Source of the DNA: Acidobacteriota bacterium
Lineage (GTDB): Bacteria; Acidobacteriota; Terriglobia; UBA7540
Reading direction: 5' to 3'
NCBI GenBank assembly: GCA_003224635.1
Contig: QHZK01000021.1
Location: 1 to 17,600 of the forward strand
Length of the DNA stretch: 17,600 bases
A program made the position numbers and the translations under genes. The notes below the pieces were generated by a model. The model ran no database searches and had not been told where the DNA came from. It saw nothing but the letters and a program-made list of their open reading frames with translations. Shown one piece after another: positions 1-6,620 of this stretch (its first letter is position 1; every line of letters begins with the position of its first letter).

Positions 1-205
1 CGTCGAGCAAGCTTCCGCCGGAGCGGAAGACCTCAGCCGCGCGATCGACTGCCGGCTTGCCGTGCGCCCAGGTAGCAAGGAAGGCCGGGCCCGTTTCTCC
101 CGGCAATGCCGCGCCTGAAGGCTCGGGCAAGGTCAACTCCGCTGTTCCCAGGGCCGCAGCGCCTGCCACTGACTTCATAAAGTCCCGCCGATCGACTGGA
201 TCCAT
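1..205 (-). CDS. N-terminus of a Tat-exported glycosylasparaginase-type Ntn hydrolase (partial)
   Basis: This gene runs off the left edge; only about 68 residues are visible. It begins MDPVDRRDFMKSVAGAAALG, a twin-arginine signal (RRDFMK followed by an Ala/Gly-rich hydrophobic stretch). The mature part contains ATWAHGKPAVDRAAEVFRSG and then GSLLD. This matches the start of the N4-(beta-N-acetylglucosaminyl)-L-asparaginase / isoaspartyl peptidase family, whose members open with a T-W-x-x-G-x-P-A motif and a G-G-S-x-L-D motif. Family members are Ntn hydrolases that cleave themselves before a catalytic Thr and remove Asn from glyco-asparagine or open isoaspartyl bonds; the Thr lies outside the window. 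The ATG at 205 has GAGGGG three bases upstream. The gene lies 64 bp after hyuB, and the gap is filled by a heptamer array. Substrate and periplasmic location are inferred from family and signal. Confidence 0.8.
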   Translation of the reverse strand, partial: MDPVDRRDFMKSVAGAAALGTAELTLPEPSGAALPGETGPAFLATWAHGKPAVDRAAEVFRSGGSLLD

Positions 206-217
206 TTTCCCCTCAAT

Positions 218-318
218 TAGAAATCAGAAGTTATCAGAAGTCAGAAGTCAGAAATCAGAAGTCATCTACCTACTGGGTTATTGTTTTTTTCTGCTTTCTA
301 GTTTCTGATTTCTGACTT
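218..318. repeat. heptamer array A (CAGAAAT/CAGAAGT) with inverted partner
   Basis: On the plus strand 218-263 is built from seven-base units of the type CAGAAAT and CAGAAGT. The stretch 291-318 carries the complementary pattern (TTTCTGATTTCTGACTT). The two arms could fold into an imperfect hairpin around the hyuB stop codon at 270-272. One arm therefore lies inside the hyuB reading frame and the other fills the gap before the downstream Ntn hydrolase gene. Any function is unknown. Confidence 0.85.
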
Positions 319-1904
319 GCCCGTCCCCACCCTCCGCCACCTGGTGTCTCAATTCTCAGGATACTACCGCGCGGCGCGTCAAACATAGCTTTTGAAGGCA
401 ATGCCAGGACGCGCTTAGGTCTTCGCCCTGCTGAGGGTAGGAGCAACTGATTTTTTCCGGGCCGACCGGGTTTGCCGCCGGCGAGGCCCCAGGGCGGGAA
501 GCGGCGGCGGTCGGAGATGATGCTGCCGCGCACGTCGGCTAGAAACTCGATCTCCCGGACAATGCCCTCGCCTCCGCGGAATTTGCCCGCGCCGCCCGAG
601 CCGCGACGAAGCGAGTAGCGCCGCACGCGCACCGGATACGCGGACTCGAAGGCCTCGATGGGCGTGTTGAGCGAGTTGGTCATGTGCGTGTGGACGCCGC
701 TCAATCCGTCCGCGGTGGGCCGCGCGCCCATGCCCCCGGCAATCGTCTCGTAGTAAGCGAAGGGCTCGCCCGAGCGGGGACCCGCGCCGCCAAAACTCAA
801 GTTGTTCATGGTGCCGGAGCTGGCGGCGGGAATGCGCTCCGGCAGCGCCTGAGCGAGCGCCCGAAGCAGGACGTCGACGATGCGCTGGGAAGTTTCAACA
901 TTGCCTGCGGCCACCGCGGCCGGAGGGCGCGCGTTCACCACACTTCCTTCAGGGGCCCGCACCTCGATCGGCGCCATCAGGCCGGCCGAGGCGGGAACGT
1001 CTTCCCCGAACAGGCAGCGGAAGACGTAGAAAACCGCCGAGGTCGTGATGGCGAGCACCGCATTCACGCTGCCGCGGCAGGCGGGCGACGTTCCGGTGAA
1101 GTCCACCGTGGCGCGCTCGCCGCGAATGCGGACCGTGACGCGCAGGCGCACCGGGCGCGCGCTGAATCCGTCGTCGTCGAGGAAATCCTCTGCGGCGTAG
1201 TCACCGTCCGGAATGCGCCGCAGGGCCTCGCGCATCAAGCGGGCGGAGTAGCGCTCGAGCGCGTCGAGGTAGAAGACGGTTTTCCGGACCCCGTATTTCT
1301 CGAGCAGTTCGTGGAGACGCCGCTCGCCCAGCCGGCACGCCGCCACCTGCGCCGTCAAATCCCCCTCGCGCTCCCGAGGCGTCCGGACGTTGGCGAGCAG
1401 GAGGGCCAGCACGTCACGCTGGATTTGCCCGCCCTGCGTCAGCGTGACGGGCGGAATCCGCAGACCTTCCTGGTAGATTTCTTCGCTCAGTCCCATCGAG
1501 GCCGGCTGCGCGCCGCCAACGTCCGAGTGATGCGCGCGGTTGGCCACGTAGAAAACGGGACGGGGGGCCCGCGGTTCGGGGTTCGAGACCGGCATCACCA
1601 GGGTGATGTCAGGCAGGTGCGTGCCGCCGGCGTAGGGGTCGTTCAACATGGCGATGTCGCCCGGGCCAAGCTCAAGTGCGTCGATTGCCGCCGCGACCGA
1701 CATCGGCATCGAGCCCAGGTGCACCGGCATGTGATCGCCCATAGCGACCACCCGGGCGCGCCCGTCGAACACCGCGCACGAGTAATCTCGGCGCTCCTTG
1801 ATGTTGGGCGAAAACGCCGAGCGGCGCAGCGCCGCGCCCATCTCGTCGGCGACGGAGTGAAAGAGGTTCTTGAAAATTTCGAGTTCCGCCGCGTCAACGC
1901 GCAT
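270..1904 (-). CDS. hyuB: HyuB-type hydantoinase/oxoprolinase subunit B
   Basis: This is the B subunit of the HyuA/HyuB (N-methylhydantoinase, 5-oxoprolinase, acetone/acetophenone carboxylase) superfamily; these ATP-dependent enzymes open lactam or imide rings or carboxylate ketones. Family hallmarks are DEMGAALRRSAFSPNIKERR near the N-terminus, HMPVHLGSMP, DPYAGGTHLPDITLV, ANRAHHSDVGG, DFTGTSPACRGSVNAV and the C-terminal GGSGGAGKFRGGEG and GGGGWG. I place the start at the ATG at 1904 because homology begins at MRVDAAELE. The same frame is open to another ATG at 1973, but that would add 23 residues encoded mostly by a palindromic repeat. hyuA ends at 1986 just upstream, so the two form an operon. 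After GGGGWG the protein ends in a short basic tail that reads through a heptamer array, so the natural C-terminus seems to have been replaced. The exact substrate cannot be read from the sequence. Confidence 0.9.
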   Translation of the reverse strand: MRVDAAELEIFKNLFHSVADEMGAALRRSAFSPNIKERRDYSCAVFDGRARVVAMGDHMPVHLGSMPMSVAAAIDALELGPGDIAMLNDPYAGGTHLPDITLVMPVSNPEPRAPRPVFYVANRAHHSDVGGAQPASMGLSEEIYQEGLRIPPVTLTQGGQIQRDVLALLLANVRTPREREGDLTAQVAACRLGERRLHELLEKYGVRKTVFYLDALERYSARLMREALRRIPDGDYAAEDFLDDDGFSARPVRLRVTVRIRGERATVDFTGTSPACRGSVNAVLAITTSAVFYVFRCLFGEDVPASAGLMAPIEVRAPEGSVVNARPPAAVAAGNVETSQRIVDVLLRALAQALPERIPAASSGTMNNLSFGGAGPRSGEPFAYYETIAGGMGARPTADGLSGVHTHMTNSLNTPIEAFESAYPVRVRRYSLRRGSGGAGKFRGGEGIVREIEFLADVRGSIISDRRRFPPWGLAGGKPGRPGKNQLLLPSAGRRPKRVLALPSKAMFDAPRGSILRIETPGGGGWGRASQKSETRKQKKTITQ

Positions 1905-1912
1905 GGGTTTCG

Positions 1913-1934
1913 GGAGCGCGGGCGTCCCGCCCGC
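1913..1934. repeat. palindromic 6-5-6 module between hyuA and hyuB
   Basis: A 17-bp hairpin module (GCGGGC, loop GTCCC, GCCCGC at 1918-1934) preceded by GGAGC. All 22 bases are identical to 2542-2563 inside hyuA. It lies just upstream of the preferred hyuB start. Confidence 0.85.
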
Positions 1935-1985
1935 TCTTCTCTCTGCCTCCGAACGAGAGAAGCGGGGGGCCATGAAGGCCCATCC

Positions 1986-4217
1986 CTACAACGGGCGCAA
2001 GACCAGATTCAAACACTCGCCCACGCTGCAAGTCCAATCGGGCGGAACGACGGTGGTCGAGCCGTATTCGACCACGACTGCGGGCCCTCGAAATCGAGTG
2101 CCCGGGCGCAGGCGCTCGCGATCGTAGAAAGGCGTCGTCCAGGCGCGGTCTTGAAACCACAGCGACTTACACTTGACGATGGCCGCGGGCGCGACCGCAA
2201 CTGATGCTCGAGGCCGCTGCTGGCCGCGCCGGGCAAGCAAGGGTCCAGGCTTGGGGGTCGGAATCAACAGCCGCACTCGCAGGTTGACGATTTCGAGCGC
2301 CCGGCCAGGACTCGAATGCCCGTAGGCCCTCTCGTGCTCGCGGTGGAATCGCTCGGGGAAATCCGCAGTGAAAGGCACCGACAGCTCGTAGGCCTGGCCA
2401 GCATAGCGAACGTCGAGCCGCCGTTCGGCTGTCGCCTCGCGTAGGGACTGAGGCCGGAAGTGTTCGCGACGGAGTTCCGCGCGCGCCGACTCCTCCAAGC
2501 GTTGAAACCGCAGCTCGAGGCTGCGCACAAACTCAAGTCCAGGAGCGCGGGCGTCCCGCCCGCCGGCTTTACCGATTTCGGGCGGACGCGCCCGTGTGGC
2601 CAAGATGGCCGCGCTCCCAGCGGAGCGTCGCCCGCCGGATTCGCCCGCTCGCTCCGAAAACGACGCTGGTGGTCCATCGGGGACCCGCAGCAACACCGAC
2701 TGCGACACGTCCGTAATGATGTCTGAAAGCAGGATACCCAAAGCGGAAAACGCGCCCGGATCTCGCGGTACCACCACCTGCGGCAGGCCGAGCGACTGCG
2801 CCAGCTCGGCGGCGTGCAGTCCTCCCGCGCCACCAAAACAGATGAGTGCAAAGTCGCGGGGATCGTGGCCGCGCTCGACCGAGACGACACGCAGCGCGCG
2901 CTCCATGGTGGCGCTCGACACCGCGATGATGCCCCGCGCCAGGTCGAGTGGCGTCCGGAGTCCTGGGGTCGCGCGGGTTTGGCGGCGCAAAAACTCGACA
3001 AAACTCGCCCGGGCCGCTTCGAGGTCGAGGCGGAATGTTCCGCCCAGGAAGTGCTCCGGATCGAGCCTGCCGAGGATCAGGTTAGCGTCTGTCACCGTAG
3101 GCTGCGCGCCTCCGCGACCGTAGCAGACGGGTCCCGGTGTCGCGCCCGCGCTTTCCGGACCCACGCGCAGCGCGCCGCCTGCATCGATCCGAGCAACCGA
3201 CCCCCCGCCCGCGCCCACGGAATGAATGTCGAGCACCGGGACGGCGACGGGCAAGCCGCCCAGCGTGGTCTCGTTGGTGGTGCGCGGGGCGCCCACGAAG
3301 AGGCAGACGTCGGTCGAGGTACCGCCCATGTCGAAGCTGATGGCGCGCTCGACCCTCAGTTGGTCCGCCATCCGCCGCGCCGCTACAACACCACCCGCAG
3401 GACCCGAGAGAATCGTGCGCACGGGCTTGCGGGCGGCACGCGCGGCAGTCGTGATCCCGCCGCTCGACTGCATGACGAAGATGCGTACCTCGGGGATCGG
3501 GCGTCGAGATTCGGGGCTCGGGGAAACACCATCACTTACCGCGCGCTTGAGTCCAGCGAGATAGGCGCCCAGGCGCGGGACAAGGTAGGCATTGGTGACG
3601 GTGGCGGACAGGCGTTCGTATTCGCGGAACTCGGGAAGAATCTGGTGGGAGACGGATACTGGGAGTCCGAGTTCTCTCAAGGCTTGCGCGGCGGCCCGTT
3701 CGTTCGCTGGACGCCGAAAGGAAAACAGAAAGCAGACCGCGACCGACTCGGCCCCGGAGCGGCGGATGCGGTTCCGCAAGCGCCCAAGTTCTCCCCGCGC
3801 TGGCCGCTGCACGATGCTGCCGTCAGCGGCTGTCCTTTCCTTCACTCCGAACCGCAGCGCGCCAGGCACAAGCGGCGGCTCGCGCTGGACGTTCAGGTCG
3901 TAGAGCCGAGGCCGCGCCTGGCGGCCGATCTCGATCAGGTCCTCGAAACCCTCGGTGGTGACCAGCGCAACGCGAGCGCCCTGCCGTTCAAGCAGCGTGT
4001 TCGTCCCCACGGTTGTGCCGTGGATGATCTCGATGGCTCGCCTGGCGCCCGGTTTTGTTTCGGTCAAGAGGCGCACGCCTCGAGCGATGCCGCGAGCGGC
4101 GTCGTCCGCCGTCGAGAACACTTTGAGGATTCTAACCTCGGAGCCGTCGAGGACAGCGCAGTCCGTGAAGGTGCCGCCGGTGTCCACACCGATCCGCGTT
4201 GGGGGAATGGCCTTCAA
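1986..4217 (-). CDS. hyuA: HyuA-type hydantoinase/oxoprolinase subunit A (ATPase-fold subunit)
   Basis: This is the A subunit partner of HyuB. It opens with RIGVDTGGTFTD, the actin-like ATPase P-loop of the family. It also has IIHGTTVGTNTLLER, QSSGGITTA, ILSGPAGGVVAARRMA, SFDMGGTSTDVCL, HSVGAGGGSVARID, GATPGPVCYGRGG, TDANLILGRLDPEHFLGG and CFGGAGGLHAAELA in the order usual for HyuA. The frame is open up to 4367, but a promoter-like pair sits inside that extension at 4244-4271. I therefore prefer the TTG at 4217 (743 residues), eight codons before RIGVDTG; no clear Shine-Dalgarno sequence supports it, and an ATG at 4280 is the alternative. Around 2542-2627 the protein carries an in-frame, repeat-derived insert absent from the usual family layout. 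Its stop is 12 bp before the first possible hyuB ATG. Confidence 0.9.
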   Translation of the reverse strand: MKAIPPTRIGVDTGGTFTDCAVLDGSEVRILKVFSTADDAARGIARGVRLLTETKPGARRAIEIIHGTTVGTNTLLERQGARVALVTTEGFEDLIEIGRQARPRLYDLNVQREPPLVPGALRFGVKERTAADGSIVQRPARGELGRLRNRIRRSGAESVAVCFLFSFRRPANERAAAQALRELGLPVSVSHQILPEFREYERLSATVTNAYLVPRLGAYLAGLKRAVSDGVSPSPESRRPIPEVRIFVMQSSGGITTAARAARKPVRTILSGPAGGVVAARRMADQLRVERAISFDMGGTSTDVCLFVGAPRTTNETTLGGLPVAVPVLDIHSVGAGGGSVARIDAGGALRVGPESAGATPGPVCYGRGGAQPTVTDANLILGRLDPEHFLGGTFRLDLEAARASFVEFLRRQTRATPGLRTPLDLARGIIAVSSATMERALRVVSVERGHDPRDFALICFGGAGGLHAAELAQSLGLPQVVVPRDPGAFSALGILLSDIITDVSQSVLLRVPDGPPASFSERAGESGGRRSAGSAAILATRARPPEIGKAGGRDARAPGLEFVRSLELRFQRLEESARAELRREHFRPQSLREATAERRLDVRYAGQAYELSVPFTADFPERFHREHERAYGHSSPGRALEIVNLRVRLLIPTPKPGPLLARRGQQRPRASVAVAPAAIVKCKSLWFQDRAWTTPFYDRERLRPGTRFRGPAVVVEYGSTTVVPPDWTCSVGECLNLVLRPL
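2542..2627. repeat. cluster of hairpin modules inside hyuA
   Basis: Four short palindromes follow one another: GCGGGC-GTCCC-GCCCGC (2547-2563), CGGGCG-GACG-CGCCCG (2579-2594), GTGGCC-AAGAT-GGCCGC (2596-2612, one mismatch) and CGCTCC-CAGC-GGAGCG (2612-2627). They are translated on the minus strand as a low-complexity Ala/Gly/Arg-rich stretch of HyuA (SAGSAAILATRARPPEIGKA followed by GGRDARAPG). Confidence 0.8.
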
Positions 4218-4243
4218 ACGTCGACTCGCGCGAAGGACGGCCC

Positions 4244-4271
4244 ATTGTAGCGGAACCGCAGGGGATGGCAA
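4244..4271 (-). promoter_or_regulatory. sigma70-like promoter for hyuAB
   Basis: Reading on the minus strand, TTGCCA (4271-4266) and TACAAT (4249-4244) are separated by 16 bp. Each hexamer matches five of six consensus bases. Transcription would begin near 4237, about 20 nt before the preferred TTG start of hyuA. This is a pattern match only. Confidence 0.5.
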
Positions 4272-4381
4272 CCGTTGCATGGCTTGGAGAGGGACTCCGG
4301 CCAGCCCTGGGTTAGGCGGAAGAGGGCGAGGGAAAGGGAAGGCTCGGCGAGAGCAGACGCGCGTCAAGGCGAGGCCATGGG

Positions 4382-4732
4382 TTATCCACGCCAGCGACGC
4401 TGGCGCCTGATCCGCCTGTCGGCACGGCGGTCGGCTCGAAGCCGTCGCAAGGCTTCCCTGTCATGCCGGAGGTGGGCGCGGTCGGCTGTCACCTCGGGGC
4501 TGTGAGGTCCGAAACGCCGCCTGTCCCTTCTCAGTCTTTCCCTGTCTTGAAGGATTGCCGACCGAAGCGCTTGCGCTTCCTGCCTGTCCTCAGCCTGATC
4601 GGCGCGGCTGCCGGGGCGGGGTTCGCTCTGTGCCGGCGCGTTCTGCGCTCCCAGGACTGCCGCGCAGGTCCCGCCTGTCAGCGCCGCCACGGCAACTCCG
4701 CTCAAGATCCATCGTCGAACACTGTTGACCAT
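4382..4732 (-). CDS. small secreted Arg-rich helical protein, unknown function
   Basis: The predicted protein is 116 residues. Residues 1-34 form a signal peptide: a basic MVNSVRR, a hydrophobic core WILSGVAVAALTGGTCAAVL and a likely Ala-x-Ala cleavage near NAPAQ. The mature part is strongly charged and almost certainly helical, with repeated patterns such as DRERLRRDRRRF, ADRAHLRHDREALRRLRADR and a terminal RRQRRWRG. I recognise no family. The start is well supported: GGAGG lies five bases before the ATG at 4732. It follows tsaD by 112 bp, a gap that holds two palindromic repeats, and hyuA begins about 165 bp further on. An envelope role as a nucleic-acid- or polyanion-binding or chaperone-like coiled coil is possible but only a guess from composition. 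Confidence 0.65.
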   Translation of the reverse strand: MVNSVRRWILSGVAVAALTGGTCAAVLGAQNAPAQSEPRPGSRADQAEDRQEAQALRSAILQDRERLRRDRRRFGPHSPEVTADRAHLRHDREALRRLRADRRADRRIRRQRRWRG

Positions 4733-4790
4733 GCTCTCCTCCGTGTTAGTGAAACACCTGTGATGAAAAAAGTTGCGCTCGGCCCGCCGT

Positions 4791-4847
4791 GGAGACGTTC
4801 CGCCGGAACGTCGCGGTTCTAGAGACGGCTTTGCCAAGCCGTCTCTA
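4791..4847. repeat. two palindromic repeats after tsaD
   Basis: The first palindrome is GACGTTCC-GCC-GGAACGTC (4794-4812), the core of the longer copy at 10656-10684. The second is TAGAGACGGCTT-TGCC-AAGCCGTCTCTA (4820-4847), a perfect 12-bp stem. The second ends exactly in the tsaD stop codon (4845-4847 on the plus strand, TAG on the minus strand). It could act as a terminator hairpin, although no U-run follows. Confidence 0.85.
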
Positions 4848-6008
4848 CTGCACGTCGCCGAGCGGCAATGACGCGTGCGCGGTGAGGGAAGAGTCGGCGC
4901 GCTCGCCGGCCATGAGCTTGAAATAGCCTGCGGCGGCGATCATGGCGGCGTTGTCGGTCGAGAGCTGCGGGGAAGGGAACGCGACCCGGAAGCCGGTCCG
5001 CTCCGCCTCGGCGGCGAAGCGCGCGCGGAGGAGCGAGTTACAGGCGACGCCGCCCGAGACCAACACTGACCGCACGACCGCGCGTTCGGCGGCTGCGAGG
5101 GTCCGCTCGACCAAGTCAGTGACCACGGCGTTCTGGAAACCAGCGACAAGGTCGAGCGTCTCCCGCGAGCAGCGGGCGCCGAGGTCGTCGGGAGTCACGC
5201 GACCGGCGGCTTCCCGCCAGGCGCGGCGCTCCTCGGCTTCCTTCGCCAGCGCCGTGCCGCGGACCCGGTAGAGCACGGCGGTCTTGAGACCGGAGAAGCT
5301 GAAGTCGAAGGGATTGCCCTTCATCCGAACGCGCCCGAATGGGACGGCTTGCGCGTCACCGAAGCGCGCCAGGCGGTCGATGACGGGCCCTCCCGGGTAG
5401 CCCAGCGCCAGGAGTTTCGCGACCTTGTCGAAAGCCTCGCCCGCCGCGTCGTCGCGAGTCTTGCCGAGTTGAGTGTAAGAGAAAGCCGTGGCTCGACTGG
5501 AGCGCTCGCTTGCCTGCGCGCTTCCCGGGCCCCGCGCCTCCACGCGAAACAGGCTGGTGTGCCCGCCCGAGACTACCAGGGCCACGCCGGAAAAAAGGGA
5601 CTGCTCGATCTCAGTCGGCGTCGCGCCTCCGGCGATTTTGGCTTCAAGAAGCACGGCGTGGATGTGACCCTCGAGATGGTTGACGCCGACCAGCGGCTTC
5701 CGGAGCGCCATCGCCACCGCTTTGGCGTACACCAGTCCCACCAGAAGCGACCCGATCAGCCCCGGGCCCTCCGTCACCGCGACCGCGCCCACTTCGTTCA
5801 ACGTGACTCCGGCGCGGCGGCACGCCTCCTCGACCACAGGCACGATCTGGCGCAGGTGTTCGCGAGACGCGAGCTCCGGCACCACACCCCCATACTTTTC
5901 GTGGGTCAGTACCTGCGAGGCGACGACGTTTGAAAGGACGCGCTCGCCGTCGGCAACCACCGCCGCCGCGGTCTCGTCGCAACTGGATTCAATGCCCAGG
6001 ACAAGCAT
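4845..6008 (-). CDS. tsaD: tRNA N6-adenosine threonylcarbamoyltransferase TsaD
   Basis: TsaD (Gcp/YgjD/Kae1) transfers threonylcarbamoyl from its AMP adduct to A37 of ANN-decoding tRNAs to form t6A, working with TsaB and TsaE. The protein opens with LVLGIESSCDETAAAVV and has the metal-binding HLEGH (His111 and His115), VVSGGHTSL, FDFSFSGLKTAV, VLVSGGVACNSLLRARF and STDNAAMIAAAGYFK, whose Asp is the third metal ligand. At 387 residues it is longer than the usual roughly 340. Part of the excess is a Ser/Ala-rich loop near residues 158-178, between the SGGHTSL motif and GKTRDDAAGEAFDK. The ATG at 6008 is where homology starts, but its ribosome-binding site is weak. The stop codon coincides with the edge of a palindromic repeat. 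Neither tsaB nor tsaE is in the window. Confidence 0.97.
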   Translation of the reverse strand: MLVLGIESSCDETAAAVVADGERVLSNVVASQVLTHEKYGGVVPELASREHLRQIVPVVEEACRRAGVTLNEVGAVAVTEGPGLIGSLLVGLVYAKAVAMALRKPLVGVNHLEGHIHAVLLEAKIAGGATPTEIEQSLFSGVALVVSGGHTSLFRVEARGPGSAQASERSSRATAFSYTQLGKTRDDAAGEAFDKVAKLLALGYPGGPVIDRLARFGDAQAVPFGRVRMKGNPFDFSFSGLKTAVLYRVRGTALAKEAEERRAWREAAGRVTPDDLGARCSRETLDLVAGFQNAVVTDLVERTLAAAERAVVRSVLVSGGVACNSLLRARFAAEAERTGFRVAFPSPQLSTDNAAMIAAAGYFKLMAGERADSSLTAHASLPLGDVQ

Positions 6009-6170
6009 TCGCTAACCTAACGGTAACGTGGGAAGAGTCCCTTGGCGCCGGTCGAAAAGCACGTCTTCGGACTCGCCAAAATGAGGAGACAAAATGTCGC
6101 GTCCGTCGCGTGCCTTTGCGCTTTGCGGCGCGTAAAAAGCCCCGCCTTTCCGTTCCGATCCCATCGCCCT
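6009..6170. other. intergenic stretch upstream of tsaD
   Basis: I see no gene, clear terminator or convincing promoter in these 162 bases between the small membrane protein and tsaD. Confidence 0.5.
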
Positions 6171-6458
6171 TCAAGACCCGCGCGGCATGAACACATAGAC
6201 GTATACGGCGCCGATCACGACGAGCAGCGCGCCCCACCAGATGGCCGGGTGCAGGTTCGCAAGCACGGTCGAGGGCGGGCGGGAGAACTCCAAGATTCCC
6301 GTAGCGAGAATCAGGATGCCGTAGATCAGCAGCAGGATGCCGACGAAAAACCAGACGGGAAGCATGTAGTGGTCGCTCTCCTCGGGCTCCATCAAGTCCA
6401 CCGCGGTCGCTTTGCCGCTTCCTCCGGTGTCTCGTGTCCCTCGCGGTTGCTGTCTCAT
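6171..6458 (-). CDS. small two-helix membrane protein, unknown function
   Basis: A 95-residue protein with a polar N-terminus of about 30 residues (MRQQPRGTRDTGG and onward). Two membrane helices follow: MLPVWFFVGILLLIYGILIL (about residues 32-51) and IWWGALLVVIGAVYVYVFM (about 73-91), joined by a short loop containing EFSRPPSTVLANLHPA. The start at 6458 is supported by GAGGAA seven bases upstream. It lies 158 bp downstream of the sodium:solute symporter on the same strand, so it may be an accessory subunit or may be unrelated. I do not recognise a named family. The coding pattern, the start signal and the clean two-helix topology argue that it is real. Confidence 0.7.
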   Translation of the reverse strand: MRQQPRGTRDTGGSGKATAVDLMEPEESDHYMLPVWFFVGILLLIYGILILATGILEFSRPPSTVLANLHPAIWWGALLVVIGAVYVYVFMPRGS

Positions 6459-6472
6459 CTCGGGCTTCCTCG

Positions 6473-6500
6473 TAGGGGAGGGCTTTTAAGCCCTCCGTAC
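6473..6500. repeat. palindromic repeat GGAGGGCTT/AAGCCCTCC
   Basis: A 9-bp perfect stem (6477-6485 with 6488-6496) bordered by GTAGG on the left and GTAC on the right. It lies just upstream of the ribosome-binding site of the small membrane protein gene. Confidence 0.8.
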
Positions 6501-6568
6501 TTGGCCATCGCCGCTTGTTGTAGGTGAGAGCCTTCCACGGCCGCCGTCCACCCTTTACAATCCAAAAC

Positions 6569-6620
6569 GGGAGCACCGTAAAGAGCTTGCCCTGAGCGAA
6601 GCGAATGGGTGCTCCCCTAC
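6569..6620. repeat. palindromic repeat overlapping the symporter stop codon
   Basis: Arms GGGAGCACC (6569-6577) and GGTGCTCCC (6608-6616) flank an interior containing CCCTGAGCGAAGCGAA. The right border CTAC gives the symporter its TAG stop (6617-6619). Because it lies directly after the gene, it may also work as an RNA 3' end hairpin. Confidence 0.8.

Noticed and set aside
57..308. Plus-strand open frame at the left end
   Set aside because: It is antisense to the Tat signal and start of the Ntn hydrolase and ends within heptamer array A.
684..2204. Long plus-strand open frame opposite hyuB and the hyuA 3' end
   Set aside because: Its translation is low-complexity (Arg/His/Ala/Gly-rich) without family motifs. 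The minus strand holds clear HyuB and HyuA motifs; GC-rich codon bias opens the antisense frame.
2814..4250. Long plus-strand open frame opposite hyuA
   Set aside because: It is antisense to well-conserved HyuA motifs and has no recognisable domain.
4745..4776. ECF-sigma-like promoter (GCAACTT, 17 bp, TCACTAAC) before the small secreted protein
   Set aside because: The implied transcription start falls in the Shine-Dalgarno sequence of that gene, and the hexamers match the consensus only loosely.
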